From Deltaproteobacteria bacterium (lineage in GTDB: Bacteria; Desulfobacterota; GWC2-55-46): a DNA stretch of 64,000 nt. Shown here piece by piece: positions 60,406-64,000 of this stretch. Position 1 is the first letter of the stretch; each line of letters begins with the position of its first letter. Location of the stretch: positions 1-64,000 of the forward strand of contig JACRET010000001.1 of assembly GCA_016218105.1 (NCBI GenBank), given 5' to 3'. The notes under the pieces were generated by a model that saw nothing but the letters and a program-made list of their open reading frames with translations, had not been told where the DNA came from and did no database searches. Position numbers and translations under genes: made by a program.

Positions 60406-60508
60406 TATAGGTACCGTAAGATTTTTTTCCGGGAAGTATTCGGGGTGAGAAAATGCTGGAGCCGGTGGTTATGGGAAAGAATTTTCTTCCCGGGACATAA
60501 TCAGTTCA

Positions 60509-60536
60509 ATCTTATCCAATAGCTGCTTTTTGTCAA
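60509..60536 (-). promoter_or_regulatory. Possible sigma70 promoter of the heme-c kinase
   Basis: TTGACA (60531-60536) and TAAGAT (60509-60514) are 16 nt apart on the minus strand. The -35 box overlaps the pgsA stop codon. Leader of about 95 nt, containing a GGGAAGAAAATTCTTTCCC hairpin. Confidence 0.4.
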
Positions 60537-61117
60537 TTACCCGTCAGGTTATGGCTTTTAAAGAAGCTTACGAAATAATCGACCCCAGACCACATGGTAA
60601 GCACGAAGGACACAAGGAGCAGCGCCGAACCCGCAAGGTGAAAATCAAAACCCATGAAGGGATAATGCATCAGGAGCGGTACGATGCATACTATCTGTGA
60701 GATGGTCTTGATCTTTCCAAGCCTGCTCGCTGAAATGACCACGCCCATGTCTGAAGCTATTGCGCGAAGTCCCGTTACCGCCATTTCACGGGATATCATG
60801 AGGGCAATGATCCACGCGGGAACCCTTCCGAGCGGAATAAGCATTATAAACGCCGTTGTTATCAGAAGCTTATCGGCCAGAGGGTCAAGGAATTTGCCAA
60901 GGGAAGTGATTACACCCATCCTGCGGGCCAGATACCCGTCAAGCCAGTCCGTCAGGCAGACGAGAATGAAGATGCCAGCCGTAATCGCGCTTAAAAGCCT
61001 CCCGGGCGACAGCAGAAGATAGACGAACAACGGGGCAGAGCCTATCCTGATGATGGAAAGGCTGTTGGGAAGGTTTAAAAAACTCACCCGCGGCTCTGAG
61101 GACATAATTTCACTCAT
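60533..61117 (-). CDS. pgsA: CDP-diacylglycerol-glycerol-3-phosphate 3-phosphatidyltransferase
   Basis: PgsA makes phosphatidylglycerol phosphate, the first step to phosphatidylglycerol and cardiolipin. The 194-residue membrane enzyme has the CDP-alcohol phosphotransferase signature DWLDGYLARRMG followed by GKFLDPLADK, with all acidic residues present, and about five membrane helices. The leader stretch (about 15 residues before LPNSLSIIRIG) is short. It lies 68 nt downstream of the transglycosylase gene. Confidence 0.93.
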   Translation of the reverse strand: MSEIMSSEPRVSFLNLPNSLSIIRIGSAPLFVYLLLSPGRLLSAITAGIFILVCLTDWLDGYLARRMGVITSLGKFLDPLADKLLITTAFIMLIPLGRVPAWIIALMISREMAVTGLRAIASDMGVVISASRLGKIKTISQIVCIVPLLMHYPFMGFDFHLAGSALLLVSFVLTMWSGVDYFVSFFKSHNLTGN

Positions 61118-61185
61118 TTTTTCTTGCTATTATTTATTACAGATAAAGGAAGGGAATTCAAGCAAAAAGACGGAAGAATCTACCT

Positions 61186-61779
61186 CTATTTCCCTGCGCC
61201 CCTGTATTGGCTGTAATAGTAGAGCACCCTCTTTACGTATGTCTGGGTTTCGGAGTACGGGGGTATGGAGCCGTATTTCAACACAGCGTTCTCTCCGGCG
61301 TTATAAGCCGCGACGGCCAAAGGGACCTTCCAATCGAACATCTTAAGGAGTTTGCTCAGGTACCTTATCCCGCCCTCCACGTTCTCCTCAGGGTCATGTA
61401 TGTCCCTGACGCCCATGAGCCTTGCGGTCTCCGGCATAAGCTGCATGAGCCCCCTCGCGCCTTTAACGGAGACAGCCCTCGCGTCAAAATCAGATTCAGC
61501 CTTGACGATGGCCTTTACCAGCTTCGGGTCTATCCCGTATCTCTGCGAGGTATTATATATGATATCCTCGAACCTGCTGTTAGACGATATCCTGTATGAG
61601 GCGTTCCTTGGCCCTGAATTGCGTTCTGACATCATCCATTTGTAATTCGAAGATGTCGGGACGTTCGTGATGTGCACGACGCCGTTCTCGTCGGTATACT
61701 TGTAGAAATCCGCGTGGGCCGCGGAGACCAGCATGAAGATTACCGGGAGGAACAGGAGGTATATAATTTTTATCGTCAT
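61186..61779 (-). CDS. Soluble lytic transglycosylase with DUF4124 domain
   Basis: The 197-residue exported protein cleaves peptidoglycan glycan strands. A signal peptide (IIYLLFLPVIFMLVSAAHA) is followed by a DUF4124 segment (FYKYTDENGVVHITNVPTS) and a C-terminal SLT domain with the catalytic Glu in VKAIVKAESDFDARAVS and the ARGLMQLMPET and VAAYNAGENAV motifs. Such enzymes may help pili cross the cell wall; no direct link is visible. Confidence 0.92.
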   Translation of the reverse strand: MTIKIIYLLFLPVIFMLVSAAHADFYKYTDENGVVHITNVPTSSNYKWMMSERNSGPRNASYRISSNSRFEDIIYNTSQRYGIDPKLVKAIVKAESDFDARAVSVKGARGLMQLMPETARLMGVRDIHDPEENVEGGIRYLSKLLKMFDWKVPLAVAAYNAGENAVLKYGSIPPYSETQTYVKRVLYYYSQYRGAGK

Positions 61780-62099
61780 ATTACCGTTTCGCTAAGGTTA
61801 TGGCTCTGAAGCAACAAACCTTGCCCTTAAGTGTACAATGTGATTTAAAAAAGGGCAAGCCCTTTATACATGACAATGCAAAACAATTAATAAATTCAAC
61901 TACTTGCATTTAAAAATTGACAAAGAGTCACTCTTGTCATAATCTTGAAAAGTTCCCTCACATATAATATCGTCCGTTACTCATGAAACTTAAAGATATA
62001 GAGCTCCGAACGGGTATGAACCGCGCTTGCGGTTTCAGCTGTGGATAATGGAAAAATCATGCCCTGGAGTTTCAATTTAAATCTGAAAGAGGCTTTCCA
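61780..62099. other. Intergenic region between transglycosylase and nadB
   Basis: No coding sequence is supported. It holds a nadB promoter candidate with a palindrome (61917-61943) and a small hairpin AACCGC/GCGGTT (62019-62024 with 62029-62034). The 130 bases before the promoter are A+T-rich and without clear features. Confidence 0.5.
61917..61943 (+). promoter_or_regulatory. Possible nadB promoter with overlapping operator
   Basis: TTGACA (61917-61922) with CATAAT (61938-61943) 15 nt away, or TAATCT at 61940 with 17 nt. Between them GACAAAGAGT and ACTCTTGTC form an imperfect palindrome around the spacer, as if a repressor covered the promoter. The leader to nadB is about 150 nt. Confidence 0.4.
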
Positions 62100-63713
62100 T
62101 TGGAAATAAGGTCTGATTTTTTAGTCATCGGGAGCGGCATAGCTGGTTTAAGTTTCGCCTTGAAGGCGGCCCAAACCGGCACCGTATCCATTATAACCAA
62201 ACGCTCGATAAGGGAGTCCGCCACCTTTTACGCCCAGGGCGGCATCGCCTCGGTATCAAGCAAGGAAGACACCTTCGAGGCCCACATAAAAGACACCTTA
62301 TACGCCGGGGCCGGGCTGTGCCACAAAGATATCGTGGAGGTGGTGGTAAAGGACGCGCCTGCGCGCATTCAGGAGCTTATACAGCTTGGGGTCAAGTTCT
62401 CCAGCCGCTCGACCGGCGCCGATGTGGAGCTGGACCTGGGGAAGGAAGGCGGCCATTCAAAGAGAAGGATAGTACATGCAGAGGACCTGACCGGCAGGGC
62501 CGTAGAAGAGGCCCTTGTGGCGGCGATAGAGTCGAACAGGAACATAAAGGTATTTGAAAACCATATCGCGGTAGACCTTATCTCCCATTCCAAATTCGTG
62601 GAAAATACGGGAGAGGAGATCATATGGGGCGCTTACGCCCTGAATAAAGATACGGGTGAAGTTTATACCTTTTTATCGAAAGCCACGATACTCGCCACAG
62701 GCGGGGCCGGCAAGGTATACCTTTTCACCTCAAATCCCGATATCGCCACTGGGGACGGCATCGCCATGTCATACCGAGCCGGGGCTGAGATCGCGAACAT
62801 GGAGTTCATCCAGTTCCATCCGACCTGCCTTTACCACTCAAAGGCTAAGAGTTTTCTTATTTCAGAGGCGTTAAGGGGGGAAGGCGGCCTCTTAAAGCTT
62901 AAAGACGGGACCACCTTCATGAAAGGCCACCATCCGATGGCGGACCTCGCCCCAAGGGATATTGTCGCCAGGGCCATCGACTTTGAGCTTAAAAAAAGCG
63001 GCGACGATTGCGTCTATCTGGATATCAGCTTCAAACCCTCCAAATTTATAAAGGAACGGTTTCCCAATATTTACGGCAAATGCCTTGAGTTCGGGATAGA
63101 CATTACGGAGGCCCCCATCCCTGTAGTGCCTGCGGCACATTACACATGCGGAGGGGTGCTGACCAATAAGGACGGGCTTTCTTCCTTAAGCAGGCTTTAT
63201 GTGATCGGAGAGACCGCCTGCACCGGGCTCCACGGGGCGAACAGGCTCGCGTCAAACTCCTTGCTCGAATCGCTTGTTATAGCCGAGAGGGCGTCGATCC
63301 ACGCCAGGGATGTAGTCAGGCGCACGTCCGGCCCGATCCCCGCGATACCCGAGTGGGAGACGAGGGGCGCCGTGGTGAGCGATGAGGCTGTCGTTATCAG
63401 CCAGAACTGGGACGAGATAAGAAGGTTCATGTGGAATTATGTCGGCATCGTAAGGTCTGACAAGAGGCTTGAGCGCGCGCAGAGGCGGATCAGCCTCCTT
63501 AAAGAAGAGATAAACGAGTACTATTGGGATTTCAAGATAACGAATAATCTGATCGAACTTCGGAACATCTCTACGGTAGCCGAGCTTATCATAAAATCGG
63601 CGAGCCTGCGGAAGGAATCGAGGGGGCTCCATTACAATATAGATTATCCTGAAAAGGATGACGTGAACTTCATGAAGGATACTGTCTTGAAGCTTGGGGT
63701 CGAGCCTGCGTGA
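62100..63713 (+). CDS. nadB: L-aspartate oxidase NadB
   Basis: NadB oxidises L-aspartate to iminoaspartate, the first step of NAD synthesis; anaerobes can use fumarate as acceptor. The 537-residue flavoprotein has the FAD-binding start DFLVIGSGIAGLSFALKA, the SITKRSIRES and ATFYAQGGIASV motifs, the active-site region TGGAGKVYLFTSNPDIATGD, EFIQFHPTCLY and HYTCGGV, and a C-terminal helical domain. The start is TTG with AGAGG 8 nt upstream. nadA and nadC are not in the window. Confidence 0.95.
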   Translation: MEIRSDFLVIGSGIAGLSFALKAAQTGTVSIITKRSIRESATFYAQGGIASVSSKEDTFEAHIKDTLYAGAGLCHKDIVEVVVKDAPARIQELIQLGVKFSSRSTGADVELDLGKEGGHSKRRIVHAEDLTGRAVEEALVAAIESNRNIKVFENHIAVDLISHSKFVENTGEEIIWGAYALNKDTGEVYTFLSKATILATGGAGKVYLFTSNPDIATGDGIAMSYRAGAEIANMEFIQFHPTCLYHSKAKSFLISEALRGEGGLLKLKDGTTFMKGHHPMADLAPRDIVARAIDFELKKSGDDCVYLDISFKPSKFIKERFPNIYGKCLEFGIDITEAPIPVVPAAHYTCGGVLTNKDGLSSLSRLYVIGETACTGLHGANRLASNSLLESLVIAERASIHARDVVRRTSGPIPAIPEWETRGAVVSDEAVVISQNWDEIRRFMWNYVGIVRSDKRLERAQRRISLLKEEINEYYWDFKITNNLIELRNISTVAELIIKSASLRKESRGLHYNIDYPEKDDVNFMKDTVLKLGVEPA

Positions 63714-63754
63714 GAGCGGATTACGGCTTTTAAAAGCGCCGGCAGGCTTATCGC

Positions 63755-64000
63755 TTATCTCTTTCCGGCAGGGCGGAGTTTTACCGTTACCGCCGTCCCC
63801 TCCCCTTTTTTGCTCTCCACATCTATGTCCCCGCCATGATCGTGTATTATCCTGTATGTGATCGTAAGGCCCAGCCCGGCCCCTTCGAATTTCGAGGATT
63901 GGAAGGGGTTGAAAATTTTTCTAAGCTCGTCGGGGTTTATTCCGATGCCGTTGTCGGATATCCTGATCATTAAAGTCTGATCGGGCGCCGTGGACGTTTC
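63755..64000 (-). CDS. C-terminal part of a sensor histidine kinase (cut by window edge)
   Basis: The frame stays open to the last base of the window, so the gene starts outside. The visible 81 residues are the end of a HATPase domain: MIRISDNGIGI (G1 box), FNPFQSSKFEGAGLGLTITYRII (F and G2 boxes) and a GEGTAVTVKL end. It converges with nadB. Its sensor and signal are unknown. Confidence 0.85.
   Translation of the reverse strand, partial: ETSTAPDQTLMIRISDNGIGINPDELRKIFNPFQSSKFEGAGLGLTITYRIIHDHGGDIDVESKKGEGTAVTVKLRPAGKR

Overview
The window comes from a Gram-negative, anaerobic or microaerobic bacterium that respires with c-type cytochromes and moves or adheres with type IVa pili. Gene content (Rnf complex, System II cytochrome c maturation, multiheme cytochrome, a selenoprotein, sigma54-dependent regulators, pil genes in the order B-T-C-S-R, a yebC-ruvC-ruvA-ruvB run) fits Desulfobacterota (former Deltaproteobacteria) or Nitrospirota best; the exact lineage is an inference. 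No rRNA, tRNA, CRISPR, phage or transposase gene was seen, but short dispersed repeats are frequent between genes.

Layout. 0-3.3 kb (minus): yebC-ruvC-ruvA-ruvB, Holliday junction processing, with a small insertion between ruvA and ruvB. 3.5-7.2 kb: msrB, a diguanylate cyclase, a PhnA-like small protein, a GNAT protein and repeats. 7.2-13 kb (minus): an orphan NtrC-type regulator and the DUF4390-ntrY-ntrX operon. 13.3-16.6 kb: a methyltransferase, a TMTC-like GT-C/TPR membrane protein and a polyprenol-phosphate mannose synthase-like GT2. 17-22.2 kb (minus): System II cytochrome c biogenesis (resB, ccsA, resA/tlpA, ccdA) with a TPR lipoprotein, a PCYCGC-type lipoprotein and an unusual glutaredoxin-like protein. 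22.4-27.9 kb (minus): the complete rnfCDGEAB operon, preceded by a sigma70-type promoter and a textbook ZTP (pfl) riboswitch with an intrinsic terminator. 28-36 kb: a His-rich membrane protein, an HtrA protease, a hexaheme cytochrome, a selenocysteine-containing GrdB-like protein (in-frame TGA plus SECIS hairpin), a monoheme cytochrome and a copper P-type ATPase. 36-43.9 kb (plus): an eight-gene operon with three radical SAM enzymes, a TPP-dependent E1 alpha/beta pair, two glycosyltransferases and a membrane protein, ended by a terminator; its product is not recognised. 44-57.9 kb (minus): three GT-C/TPR membrane proteins around pilA, then pilR, pilS, pilC, pilT, pilB; pilA has a sigma54 promoter and two tandem palindromes. 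58-64 kb: a response regulator and a heme-c sensor kinase, pgsA, a lytic transglycosylase, nadB and the end of another kinase.

How it fits together. System II maturation serves the hexaheme and monoheme cytochromes and probably the heme-c sensor kinase. Rnf couples ferredoxin/NAD redox to an ion gradient and appears here to be under a one-carbon/purine alarmone riboswitch. PilS-PilR probably drives pilA through the sigma54 promoter, and the adjacent GT-C/TPR proteins may glycosylate the pilin or other surface proteins.

Most notable items: the ZTP riboswitch on rnf, the selenoprotein with its SECIS, the radical SAM/TPP/glycosyltransferase operon, the palindromes shared by pilA and pilB, and a set of dispersed repeat families, one with perfect 16-bp terminal inverted repeats.
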